DNA of 64,000 nucleotides from Escallonia rubra (taxonomy: Eukaryota; Streptophyta; Magnoliopsida; Escalloniales; Escalloniaceae), in contig JAVXUO010001145.1 in the NCBI GenBank assembly GCA_033065855.1, forward strand, positions 84,583-148,582, in the 5' to 3' direction. The position numbers and the translations under genes were made by a program. Under the pieces are notes generated by a model that had not been told where the DNA came from, made no database searches, and saw only the letters and a program-made list of their open reading frames with translations. Positions 1-12,700 of this stretch are shown piece after piece; positions within the stretch are counted from its first letter, which is position 1, and each line of letters starts with the position of its first letter.

Positions 1-732
1 GAGCAATTACTCCAGACTTCTCCCTTGCTCCCTCACTCACCCACTCACTCACTGACTACTTATTAACTTGCTAGCTTACTCACTCTCACAACTTCAACCT
101 CTCCCATCGTGGGTCGACTTGATATGGCGTCACAGCATCCTCGTGCACGAAGTACCATTCCCTTGTCAATGCTGCTTGCCTCTTTTCCTACATCTGTGCA
201 CAACCTACTAATCTTGCAGTGGTATTAGCTGCTATAACTAGGCAAAAGCATTAGTGCTTTCCCCATGTCAAATATTAGCTTCTACACTGATATGGTTTGA
301 CTATATCAAGCCATCACCCCAGAAGACCAAAAACTGTTGTACTGATAAGTAACTGACTGCATCTAATCATTCTCTTAATCATCTAGTTCAAAACCTACTC
401 TGACCAGCTGAGAAAATTCTCAAACCCTTATATTGGAATAAGATTTCAAGTCGTCAAATCTAGATAAGTTGTTTCCAACGCGCTATCAGCACATACAACC
501 ATAGAAAATAACACATGTCAAACATCTAAGGACGAATTGAGTGAACTTTTTCTGTACTCTTTTTGTTCATCGTTCTGTTCTGGAAATCACTACATGGCCA
601 TATCACAATTTTACTACGAACAGATGGAGAAAGATAAAAGGATGCCTGCAGCTGCGAAAAAGCAACTTATAACTACAAAATTGCAAATGCAAAAATAAGA
701 ATTGATGTCGAGTGAGTAGCATTTTAACAGAC
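1..732 (-). other. Intron of the DHBK gene, running off the left edge
   Basis: This stretch follows exon 13 of the kinase gene on the minus strand, after its GT donor at 731-732. I see no further exon in it. The DhaL half of the protein, expected downstream, must therefore lie left of the window. The first 90 bases are rich in CACT repeats. Nothing else is recognised. Confidence 0.55.
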
Positions 733-797
733 CTCATCATTCTTTGTTACATGAGATGGTGGGAGGGGAACAGGAATTTTGGCAGGTGGACGATTAC
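733..797 (-). CDS. DHBK: DHBK exon 13 (interdomain linker)
   Basis: Sixty-five nt encode [20 protein letters not shown] and DE, the proline-rich linker between DhaK and DhaL. The donor GTCTGT follows. The next exon is beyond the left edge. Confidence 0.88.
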
Positions 798-3700
798 CTG
801 CAAGGAATCATGAGACCTGTTCCATATTAAAGTAGTGGTTATGTAGTACAACAGTATGTACACTGTTTTCACAGACACTAGAGTAAAACAGGCAACACCT
901 ATCATACCAACACGTTTGACACAAAAAATGAAGATAATCAAAAAGGTGGGCGAGGGGGAGAAGGAAATAAATGTTTCATTGCAGATACCAACCATCCACA
1001 CCAACAGGCCAATATGGAGCCTTAGTTGCAGCATCCAAACGTTGCAAGATTGCTGGATCAGCCTTCATTAATGTAATTGAAAATCCTGCCCAAAACGCGA
1101 AACTATTCAAACACACTCTTTTGATAACAAAAACTCTTGCAAACTTAACAAACCTGCCATGTCAAGAGAAGTCATAAACGACCCTGTATAAACTCTAGCA
1201 ACAGCAAGTCCATGTTCCAGCTGCAATCTAGGAACAGCTTTTCCAGCGGCAATCATCAGTTCCATTGCAGGAGTGGCGCCTAATCTGCAATTAAACATGA
1301 AAAAGGTCAACAAAAAGTGCTGCTTAAACCAGATATGACTATGAAGGTATCATATTATCCACTACGGCTAGTTTGCGAGGTAAATTTATAATTCTGATCC
1401 TTTATGTTTGCCTCTCATTTCTCCTTAGTCCTTCAACAATCAATTGTTTCTTTTTGATCTCTATCTAAGGGGTTCCATTACCAATGTAATCCTTAATTAT
1501 AAAGTTTCGCAAAAAGCTCCGTGAGTCCTTATTGTTTGGCCACTTGTAAGCCACATCATCTTATGTTATAGCATATTTACCACGTAGAATGGCATGCCGT
1601 AGAAAATGGGTAACATGAAAGACCACAAAAACCCATTTTCCATTAAAACCCTAACCTTCTTCTTGCTTGGGACATGTTTGAAGCTTTAGGCCACCAACAA
1701 GCCAACCACCGCGAACAGATCACTACCACCCGAGCCCATTTCAGTAGGCAACAACCACTGCCACACCCTCACTCTTCACCTTTCCACATCATGGGAACGA
1801 AGACGACAATGACAACAATAGGAGAGGCAGCATCAACACCGCACTACCGCCCACCTCGCCATGGTCAACACCATCTCGTCAACCCCGCACCGCCGTCTCT
1901 CAATGTCAACCCCATCACCACATTGCAACCCTGCCCACCGCCACCACCTCCCGCGCTTAGATCTACTGCCCACCACCATCAACATCACTCTCCTTCACCC
2001 TTCGACCCCCTCGAAAAGACCACACCCACCCACTGCCGTCACCATAACCAATTCCCACCACTATCATTAGAACCACCAAAACCTACCACAAAGACTAGGC
2101 AGCTCTAACCACTTCCAGATTTAGATCCCCACCACCATGCCACTTCTGCAACCACTGCCATGCTACCTAAAGCTACCAAAACCATAGATCTGGTGTTGGA
2201 TGCATTCAAATGAGTTCTGATCAATTGCATCAAAACTCAAATGGCCCAACGTGATTTGTTAGTTTCCAATAGTGAAGCAGTGAGGTTGTAGCGTGGTGGT
2301 GGTGGTGGGAGGAGGGAGCATTAGTGGGGTGGGGGATGAAGGTGGAGGTGGATTAGGCAGATGAGTTGGGAAATTCCACTGCCAAATCTAGTACACCACC
2401 ACCAAAATCACAGTTCCTTACAATACTGTCACCAGGATCAGTCCCATTGTTGTGAGGGAGGAAAGAGAGAGAAGGGGATGCAAACCATGGTTACTCTCTC
2501 TCTTCCCTCTCCCTCTCTTCCCTCCCTCACAACAATTGGTCAGCACCCCTGCTGTAACCCATGGTTACAGCAGGGGATCCTGATCCCTGTCACCAGCACC
2601 CAAAACCATTTCAACATTCCTTCACTAATGCAACCTTGGTAACATCTCCGTAAATAAGAAGTTAAGACACATACAAAAGTATTCAGAATGGAGAAAGAAA
2701 CCCACAACCAAGAATTGCAACTTACTTTGGTGCATCGCCTTCTTCTTCGTATTCCTCTACCTCTGTTTCTACTTGATGTCTCAATTTCAGTTTTCATTAA
2801 CAGATCACTTCGAGGGCTAATTTCTATGTAATTTGGTGCCAACTGTTATGACACATAGACATCACTAAAGTTGAGTACTTCTAATGAATTTGATGTATTA
2901 AGATAAGAAATTACTTTATTTTTTATGCAAAGCTTGGGCGATCCATCAATGTTAGCCTTTTGGTCTAACAAAGATGAAAGGTGGGCCTTTTGGTCTTTTA
3001 TGTTCCTCAATTTCTAAAGTATGCAGTCTAACATGGAAAATAGGCTATAACGTTAAATGATGTGGCAGACAAGTGGCCAAGAATAAGGAACTAAAGGAGC
3101 TCTTCGACAAAAAGTTATACTAAGGGACTACATGGTCACGGCACCTTACATAAAGGATCTAAAGAAAACAATTGATAGTTGAAGGGGCTAATTGAAAATG
3201 AGAGGCAAATATAAAGGACCAAAATTATAATTCACCCTACTTTACGGGATGAATATAAAAAAATTCTCAACTAATGATCATTAGCGTCTAAGCTTTTGTG
3301 CCAAACTAGTTGGGATTGCCTACATGAAACCCTTTTTTTGCATTCGCCCCTATACAAGAACGCGTAACTCATAGGATTCATGTTCATGCAACAGTGACTA
3401 CATTTATGCTGGCCGTCACTATCTCGCAACCCTCCTGGCTTGACACTGGCTTGAGAGATATTTTGTTGAAGAACGTCATATGTGGAGATTCGTATAGCCA
3501 CTATTTGATAAAGAGGAAAAATCCAACAGCCCAAAGAAGGACAAATAAGCAACGGCAGTCAACAGACTGCAATTCAATTGTTGTTTCATTTTCACGAAGC
3601 CTTAGGTGCTAAATTTTGCATATTGAAGAAGCACCAAAAGAAACTTTGGGCTTGAATGCAGTGAATGCACTTTAGGTGGGAAGCCGGTGAACAAACAAAA

Positions 3701-6700
3701 TCTTGTTGGTTTCTCATTTATGTAACCTTGATAGGGGGTGCTAATGGTTTCTTTCCTGTGGAGTGATTTGGCGGGCCCATGCACCGCCTAGAGTAGCTTT
3801 TTTGCTTGGACGGCAAATAAGAGGGTTCTGCATCGCCTAAGGTAGCTTTTTAGCTTGAAAAGCCATACTAGGGTCCTGCTTTGCTAACTGATAACTGAAG
3901 AAACCCTTTCTTGCATTATGTGCCAGAAGAATGGCATACTAGTGGATAATTTGCTTCTTCATTATAGTTGCTAGCGAGTGTGGAGTCTGTTTCTGCTGCA
4001 TGTAGATATCTTGGGTCATGTCGCTATCGGTGCCAGAAATGATAAGAGGTTAGGGAGCATTTGTGAGAGATAAAAGCCGATGTAGATATCTTGGGTCGTG
4101 TCGCTATCGGTCCAAGCGACGATAAGAGATTAGGGAGCATTTGTGAGAGATAAAAGCCGACTCCATCGGATTCGTCCGGCCCATCTAAAGAGAGGATTTG
4201 GCTGGAATTGATAGCTGCGAGCTTCCTTTAAATCTATCTCTGGCCTGAGGAGGAGTTTCCACGCTCTACCTAGACTATTCTACTTTTTGAGCTTCCTAGT
4301 GGTGGTTAAGGGCTAGATTTATTGGGTTAGGGGGTTCAATTGTCAGACTGGAAACACTTTTGGTGGATGTATTTTGGTTTGCAGCTAAATGCTTTCTTCT
4401 TTGGCTCTTTAGTTCTGTTTTTGCATCATCAGTGTGTAGACATCCACTCCACATAGGTTAAGTTGTATGAATCAATGAAAAGAGGTGCAAGAATCAGCCA
4501 TCGACTCTTCATACCTAGCATTTGAGATTCATCAAATCCAAACAGAGAGCTTTGAAAGAGCTGGAAGAAAACTGAATCAAAATCAAATTGATTCTCTCCT
4601 ACAATGGTCAAGCAATCTCAGAGATGCTTGCTAAATATGTAGGGGTACGAGTAAATAGATGTGATGTTCATTTTTTCCCCCTATCCCTCTGTTCTTAGTT
4701 GCATCTGTCTTTCCGTATAAAATAATGGATATTAGTACATAGGTATATGGAATTAAAAACCTGAGGTAATGCAATCGAGAGGGAAGCGTTTTTGGGAGAC
4801 AAACTGACAAAGAGGGTGTAAAAGAAGCAAGCAAAGAACCAAGACACCAGAGAAAATTGATTCATTTTCTTCACATTCTCTTCGATTCATTATCTCAGCA
4901 TATGTTTCTTCATCTGCCTATGCACCTTTTTCAAAAAGTAATTGAAAATCAAGAATAAAGACATGTCCGCTTTTGTATGATCATGAGAAGAGAGCGGATG
5001 GGCAGACCTATAGGACCATTCAGCAACGTATTACTAAGTTTTAAATTTCATACATCCTGCAATCTGGTAGGCACATACATATAACAAATGAACTTATTTG
5101 TTTTTCCCAGCTCATTTCAATCAGAAGGAGAAACAAAATAGAACCTACCCATTAATCATAAGCACGACTCTACTCCCGTGTTTGATAGGGACATAGTTGC
5201 TCTCCTGAAATGACGAAAGAAAAGTAACAACGATAATTCACATTGACAGGTAAAATGCAAAAAAGAATGAATAAAAGATGAAGGAAACATGCAGTTATTT
5301 ACTGCCTAAGCAAGCTTTCGGGCAGGATGGACAGTTGTGCAGCCATTTGATGCTAGGGTGAGTAGCATTAACTTGATCTTTAAGAATAAAGGAACAGCAT
5401 ACTGAAACTCACGAGTGTATTCTGCAACAATTTCTATAAATGAAGTTTTAACGACTTGGATATGTCAACTTCACTGGTCAAACCCTTAGCTGCAGGATAC
5501 ACATAGGAAGACCACGAATATACCTCAGATTCTCAAATTGCCGTCCCATGTTGAAAGTTGTTGGGAACTCAATCCGAGGTGGGTTGGGATCGTGAACTTA
5601 AGTAGCCTCAGATTCTTCCCTCTCTCTGCCGCAGTTTTTTTGATGGGGCATCATTAATGTAGGTTTAGGGCATTCAAAGAGGAAGAGGAAGACAAAACTG
5701 ACCAGGCATTGGCTTAAGAGTTAAGAGTAAGCCAAGCTGTTCTTGCAACTAATATTTACTAGGGTTGGTCACGTTGCTAGGAGGCAGAGAGCACGTGGGA
5801 GTGGGTCTTTCGTAATCCTTTTTTCTAGTAGACTAGAAAAGATCATGTGCAAAGCACATGGAATAGTGTCAACATGAAGTATTGCCTTTTTTTAGCAAAA
5901 TTTAAACTTATATTTGCTTCTCAATATTTTCGTTTTTAGCTAATTTTAAATTTATATTTGCTTCTCAATATGTTGGGTGTGAACCATCTCCCAGTTAATT
6001 AGCATGAGTGAAACTACTTGTCGTCTATTTCACTGGAAACTAAAAATTATGAATATCTAAACGATCTCACAATACAAATTCATGTCATGTTCTTGCGCAT
6101 TCTACTTTTAGTAAAACAAATTCTACTCAGCACCAATAATCATCAACAACACAAATTTTGATTCAAGCTTCACTTCCATCAGAATACATAATTTGCTCTA
6201 TTCTTGATATTTATTCATAGACGAACTTTTGTTCTGCAAACTCTCAAATTTATGAAATATAACTTCCTTTGTCCTACACTTCTTACCATTTATAATCGGT
6301 TAGAATTGCTTTCCCTTCATCTCAATCTTTTTTCTGAACCAACAAACTGATGCACATTTGAGGCTTCAAAAAAATTATTCAGGATGTTTCACCATTTACA
6401 CTTGGTTTTACGTAGATATTAAGTATTTAAGTTTGTTAACCTAATTAACTAATATACACGAAAAGGATTATAAAAGTTATAGTACTTATTCGAATAAAAC
6501 ACGATAAAGCAAACAATACAGAGATATACATCATAGAGGCTTGGCTTGGAAACCCCTTAACCGCAACAAGGAAGCTATAGTGCTCTAAGACATGAAATTG
6601 ATCACTAACATGTTAAATTCTATTAGCGCTGGAGTTACATAGGTAGTAAAAACAGAACATTATTCAAACATCAATACATGCCACACCACATTTTGAGTTC

Positions 6701-9700
6701 TTAAGCTTGGCACCTCCGACCTTTCACACTCTTAGCAATACATGGTGAAACAGGGCTTTTAAGAACCAATTTCAGACATCAACATTCCTACAAACATAAA
6801 CACGCCTCAATGCCTCCGTGGATCGGGACGGCAAAAACGGGGATGGTGGTATCATAGGTTCCAGCATAGGAATGTACTCACTTTAAATTGATGGCCATAA
6901 GGTTCAAACAATAACTAGAGTCTTCTATGTTGAAGTTGTCAACTTGTTCTTCTATGAGAATCATTGGTTCTTGATGACTCGTGTTAGTAAATAGTATGTC
7001 ACGTGTAATCCATGCAAGGGAAGATCTCTTCTATACAAAATGCCAAGCCAGAGAGAACATGGGAGGGAGAAAACAGTTTCGGTTGTTAGGATTCTGTTCC
7101 CAGTGACTACAACCTCATAAACTTGTAGAGTTTCAATGATCTTAACAAGTATTTTTATCGACAAAAATATGGATAGCCTCACAAATGCTCGCATATTTGG
7201 CATACTTATTGTACAGGTACACCTTAGCCTTTTCTCAATGTCCACATCTCTACTCATGTCACCCTAATAATAACATACATTTGTTGGGTAGGCACACTTT
7301 AGTCTTTCTCAATCTTTCTTCACAATCTCCTCGTCAACTTTGTTAATATCATTCTAAGAGCACCATTTTTTAGATTGAGGCACTTTAGTCTTTTTTCTCA
7401 ATTTCCTCTACTATTGCCTTGCTTTAATTTCCTACAAGCCAGTGTAATAGCCTGAGATGGTTATTCTTGAAATTTCCCTCCCTCCCTCCCCCTCCTTAAA
7501 GGCTTTTTGAAGCTTGTAACTGAGGCAGAAGTGAGAGATTTGAACAAAGCTTTTGTGATGAAAAATTTATGAACTGGACAAACTAATACTACATGGCCTT
7601 GCAGAATTGAGAACTTACAATACTGACTTACATTAGTGTATGTAAGAACCATATGTATCAATGATCAATATTTAAGTTTCTACCATTGTCCAATATCAGG
7701 CCAGTTGTAAACATTTTTTCTTCTTTATTTTTGGGGTTGAGGGCTTTGAGGTGCGAGGGATCAAACAATTTATAAGTTTACATGGTATGTCTTAAAACCA
7801 GATGTATCAGATCAATGTTTAGTTTCAACTGTTGTCCAATCCCAGGGCGGTTGTAAACAAATTTTCTTCTTTATTTTTTGGGTTGAGGGGAGTGAAGGAT
7901 TAAATGGCTAATGGATACATAATTATGACAGGAAGACATAACCATGCTGATGAAAAGTAACCGTCTGAACAAACATTAAGATTCTAAGCTATGTTTGTTT
8001 TATTGCCTATATGTTTTAAGAGGTTTATTCGCATTATTATTAAACTTATCACACATTATGACGGCTTTGGTCATATAAATAAAGATTCTAGATTTTTAGC
8101 TGATTCTAGTTATTACCATATATGTTTTCATAAGATTATAGTCATCGCTACCACCACATTAGTCATACTTGCTAATAGGTATTTTATATATAAAAGATCG
8201 ACAAAAGGAATTTTATTAACATGGTCGATGGTTATGTAAGCATTGTTCTCGATGAGATCTAAGTTTGTGACGGACATGTTTCTGTTGTTTCCTTATTAGG
8301 AAAGTAGATATGTGCTAGTGTGTGTCCCTAAGTTTCTGTAGTTGATTAAGTTTTTGCATTTGCAAATTGTATATTATTTTGCCAGTTCGAGGTTACTAAG
8401 TATTGAACTATACTAAGAAAATTGTCCTTGAAGATATATGCTAATAAGACGCACTCAAAACTCATTTGCAATCCCAAGCTCAGGTTAATTTGGTTTTATA
8501 CGAGTTCTTTATGCGTAAAAACTTGATAACTCGGTTATCTCCAAGTTGTTTGTTTGTGAATAACTCTCTACATGAGAAAAGAAAAGGAAAAGGAAACAAA
8601 AACAAGATACACTTGTGGCAAAATTAATCAATTTAGCTTAGGGTTAGAGAATGTCATAGGTACATAACTCAAAAAAGTAAGTTTGCTGCTAGTTGTTTCT
8701 ATCAGCTTTGATGGAGAAGATGGAGTATCTAAGGTTAGTAGACTTAATAGTGTTTTAATAGTCAAAAACACCCTTCATATTAACAAACTCTACTATTCAA
8801 AAAGGGTATTTCAAGGAAAGAGGAGTAATGTGCATTCAAATTCAAAAACTCCCTTGATTTTCATAAACTTTTAAAAAGATATTTTACGGTCTGTTTGGAA
8901 CCAATTCTTTTAGGATTTGGATTTCAAATTCGGAATTGGATTTGGAATTCAATTCACTTTTTTTTGTTTGGAACAGAAAAGAATTCAAATCACAGAATTC
9001 CTATTTTGTGTTTGGAGAACAAAGTAAATGGAAAGGTAATAAATTTTTGGACAATTATATCCTTAACTTACGATGAAAAACGAACTACAGTAAGTGTTTT
9101 TAAGTGTGCTAGTGCCACCACATGGTGGTGGTGGTGGCGGCACTACACGGGGTAGCGGCATCGATGGTGGTAGTGATGGGGGTGGTCAAGTGATGGTAAT
9201 GGTGGTGGTAGTGATGGGGGTGGTCAAGTGATGGTAATGGTGGTGGTATTGAGGTGTAACAAGGTGTAACTGGCAGTTGAGAAGTGACGCCAATAGTGAC
9301 GCCGGTGGCAGTAGTGCTGGCGGCGATGGTGGTGATAGTAGTGGCGGCGATGGTGGTGATAGTAGTGGCGGCGACGGCAGTGGTAGTGGTGGCAGTGGCA
9401 GTAATAGTGGGGTGGTCAAGTGATGGTAATGGTAGCAGTGGCGGTGGTGGTAGTAGTGGCGGCGACGGTGGCAGTAGTGGTGGCAGTGGTGGTGGTGTTG
9501 TGGTGGCAGTAGTGGTGGCGGTAATGATGGCGGCGGTGGTGGTGGTGTTGATGGTGGCGGCGGTAGCGGTGGTGGTGGCAGTAATGGCAGTTGTGGCAAT
9601 AGTGGCGGCAGCAGTGGTAGTGTGGTGGTGATAGAGGTGGTGGTGGTGGTGGTGTTAATGGCAGAAGTGGTGGTAGCGACGGTGGTAGTGGTGGCAGTAG

Positions 9701-12700
9701 CGGTGGTGGTGCCGGCAGTAGCGGTGGTGGTGGCGGCAATGGTAGTGGTGGCAGTTGTAGTGGTGGTGGCGCCAGTGGTCGTGGTGCTCGCAATAGTGGT
9801 GGCGGTGGCAATGGTAGTAGTGGTGGCGGTGACGGTGGTGATGGCAATAGTGGTGGAAGTAATGGTGGTGGTGGTGGTGATGGCGGTAGTGGTGGTGGTG
9901 GCAATGGCGGTGGCGGTGGCGGTGGTGGTGCTGATGGCAGTAGTAGTGGCGGCGGCGGCGGTAATGGTGGCACTAGTGGTGGCGGCGGAGGCAGCGGCGG
10001 CGGCGGCGACGGCGACGGCGACGGCGGTTGCAGCAGTGGTGGCGGCGACGGTGGTGATGGCAGTAGTGGTGGCGGTGATAGTAGTAAAAGTGATGTGGCG
10101 GTAACGGCAATGAAGACAGTGGTGGTGGGTTAGTTGTTGGAGAGATCTAGAAAAAGGGTAAGATAGGTAAATAATTACTTTTAATTCAAGTAAATCGAAA
10201 TCCCATGAAATCCGACCATTTTTCATCGGATTTCACACTATAGAAACAAATCCAGTCAAATCCAATGAAATCCAATTCCAATTCTTTTTTTAATGTTCCA
10301 AACAACAAATCTTGAGGATTTGAAATGAAATCCCATCAATTCCATGGTTCCAAAAACACTCTTAAGGAAAGCTCTACTCAAAGTAAAAAGACAAAAAACC
10401 TCAATTAAATGCAAACTTTTAAATTAATAAAGGGTAATCTTAAGGCAAAAATAAAAGTTTAGCCATTCAACCCCATCTGTGCTATTAAACATAGAATAGA
10501 TACATGGCCGTGGGGTGGGGACGTCAGGCTATATTACTAATCTATCAGCCAAAAAGCTTTGCGGAAGTACTTCACACATAATATCAGATTTTCTGCTGAA
10601 CAGAAACATGGAGTAGCTGGATACACTCCCTGCTCCCACTCCCACTCCATGCAATTAAGATCAAACATAGTCGTCCCCGTAAGGGTCCTGGACAGTTATA
10701 TGGGGGTGGTCCGTGAAGGCTAACATGACCTTGGTTCCCAAGTGAAAAAGTCAAAGGAAGGAAGCTGACTGGATCAGCTTGGTCATCAAGATTGTCTTCG
10801 GAAATCTATTGACTAAAGTCAACAAGGGTGTAGGAAGGAAAGTCAACAAGGCCCAAACCTCGAGCTTCTACAACCTCGAGGTCGATCTCCGGGGGGTTTA
10901 GGACGAGGAATAATGCCGGCAGACGCAAGTTGCTTGATCGCTTGAGCATGAGGTCCAACAAAACCCGGGGGATAATCAGTAAGAAGGCTGGAACCAGGAA
11001 GTGACATAGTGGTCCCACTACTGTGAACCATACTGAAAATAGGACTGAAACCCTCAACCACTAAACGTTGTACTATCCACAACCTCATCCAACAAGTGGC
11101 ATCCCTAGAAGCTAGGAGGGAAATTGTTCACCTAGAAGATCCCTTGATGTGGACAACCGCTAGCTTAACCCTTCACCTGCTTGTGGAATTGCTAGTTGAC
11201 CCAACTTAAGGTGTCCCTAACTCACTAGGGGCATGTGACCTCTCACGTTATCCGTCCCCTGGTGACATAATGGGTCAAATTTTTTATATCTTACCCAAAA
11301 TTTGCCAAATTATACACTGCATCATTACTTGAACCAAATCTCATACATCCACCTATAAATCAACCTTAACCTCCTGCCCTCCTAGTCTAGCTTAGACCTG
11401 GTTTCCAGATCCCTTGTGGTAGTACACTCCGGTGTGACACGTCTCCGTAAAATTAAAAAATTGCTTGTGTAATACTTGCCACCTCATGAAAAGGACCTCA
11501 AGAAGTTGCAAACAGTAACACTAAGACAAGCCAGTTACACGATAGCACTAATTCATTGTCTTTCAGAGTTTTCTTAAGTCATTTCCATATACCTAACTTC
11601 AAATCGACAGGTCCATTTATCTTCATTTAAAGACACCAGAAGACAAATAAAAAAATCAAAGCTTCTTATCCACATTTTGACATGAAATCCTAGACTTTTA
11701 GGCTCTAAGGATTTTGGCTTTGTAAAATCAAGACTTTTCAACTAGAAATCCATAGTAGTGCAATGATTAAAGCCAATTACGAACCATAGTCTCAAGAGTA
11801 CCAAAAAGATGTGTCTTGGGTAATAGTACGCCGACCAGCTTAAAAAGCTCTTCAATGTTCGATCTGAATGTAAAGCTAATGAGACCATGGTGTGACTCGG
11901 CCGATTTGCAACCTAGTTGATATTGACTTATTTCTTCAAAAAAGTTCTTTTAATTTAGTACTCATGCATTCATCATGATTTATTTCCTACAGGAATTATA
12001 AAAATGATTTTATGTTTTGAACTAGCTGGAACCATGTTGCAGTATGTTGCTAAATTCATTTTTCGTTTGATGATTTTCATCATTTTCCATAACCTAGATC
12101 AATTTCTCTTACTTCAGAGACATCGAAGTATGAACTAACACTTACAGCTTCTTATTGACCTCTTGACATGACATCTAGACTTTTAGGCTCCAAAGGTTTT
12201 GGCTATGAAAAACTCAATGTCTGTCAACTAGAAACTTCCATACTAGCGCAATATCTTGAGCCAATAACGAAGCACAAAAATCCCTATTCTCCAGACTATA
12301 ACAAGCTGTGCCCTGGGTAATAGAACGCGAAGTGATGCTTAAACGGCTCTTCAAATTTACTCTGTTTTAAAAACTAGTGATCACCCTCAGCTCAAGCCAA
12401 GCTCGAGCAGCCTTGTACTCGGCTTGACTCGACTGATTTTGCCCTGACAATATTTCCTCCAAAAAGCTGCTCATAATTTGACACCCATTCTCATTCATGA
12501 TAAATTTGTTTCCTCTGCAGGGAATATATACCAGATGAATTTGGTTTGAACTCGCTGGAGAAATGGTCATCACTGTTGCTGCTTTTTCATATCCATGCTT
12601 GTCAGGATTATCAATCACCTCATCGGAAAGTAAGAGCACCTCTATGACAATGCAACCAGATCATTTCAAAAACATGGAACCGCTGGTACATATTTCCAAG

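Noticed and set aside
1674-2108. Open frame of 144 codons rich in Pro, His and Thr
   Set aside because: It is a by-product of the CCACC-rich core of a transposable element, inside an intron of the opposite-strand kinase gene.
9186-10226. Long open frames on both strands encoding Thr/Pro/His or Val/Ala runs
   Set aside because: They come from the GGT/GGC triplet tract, which is open in several frames at once. There is no domain.
10806-11088. Two overlapping minus-strand open frames in a GC-richer patch
   Set aside because: No retroelement or protein motif could be recognised. It is kept only as an unassigned intron segment.
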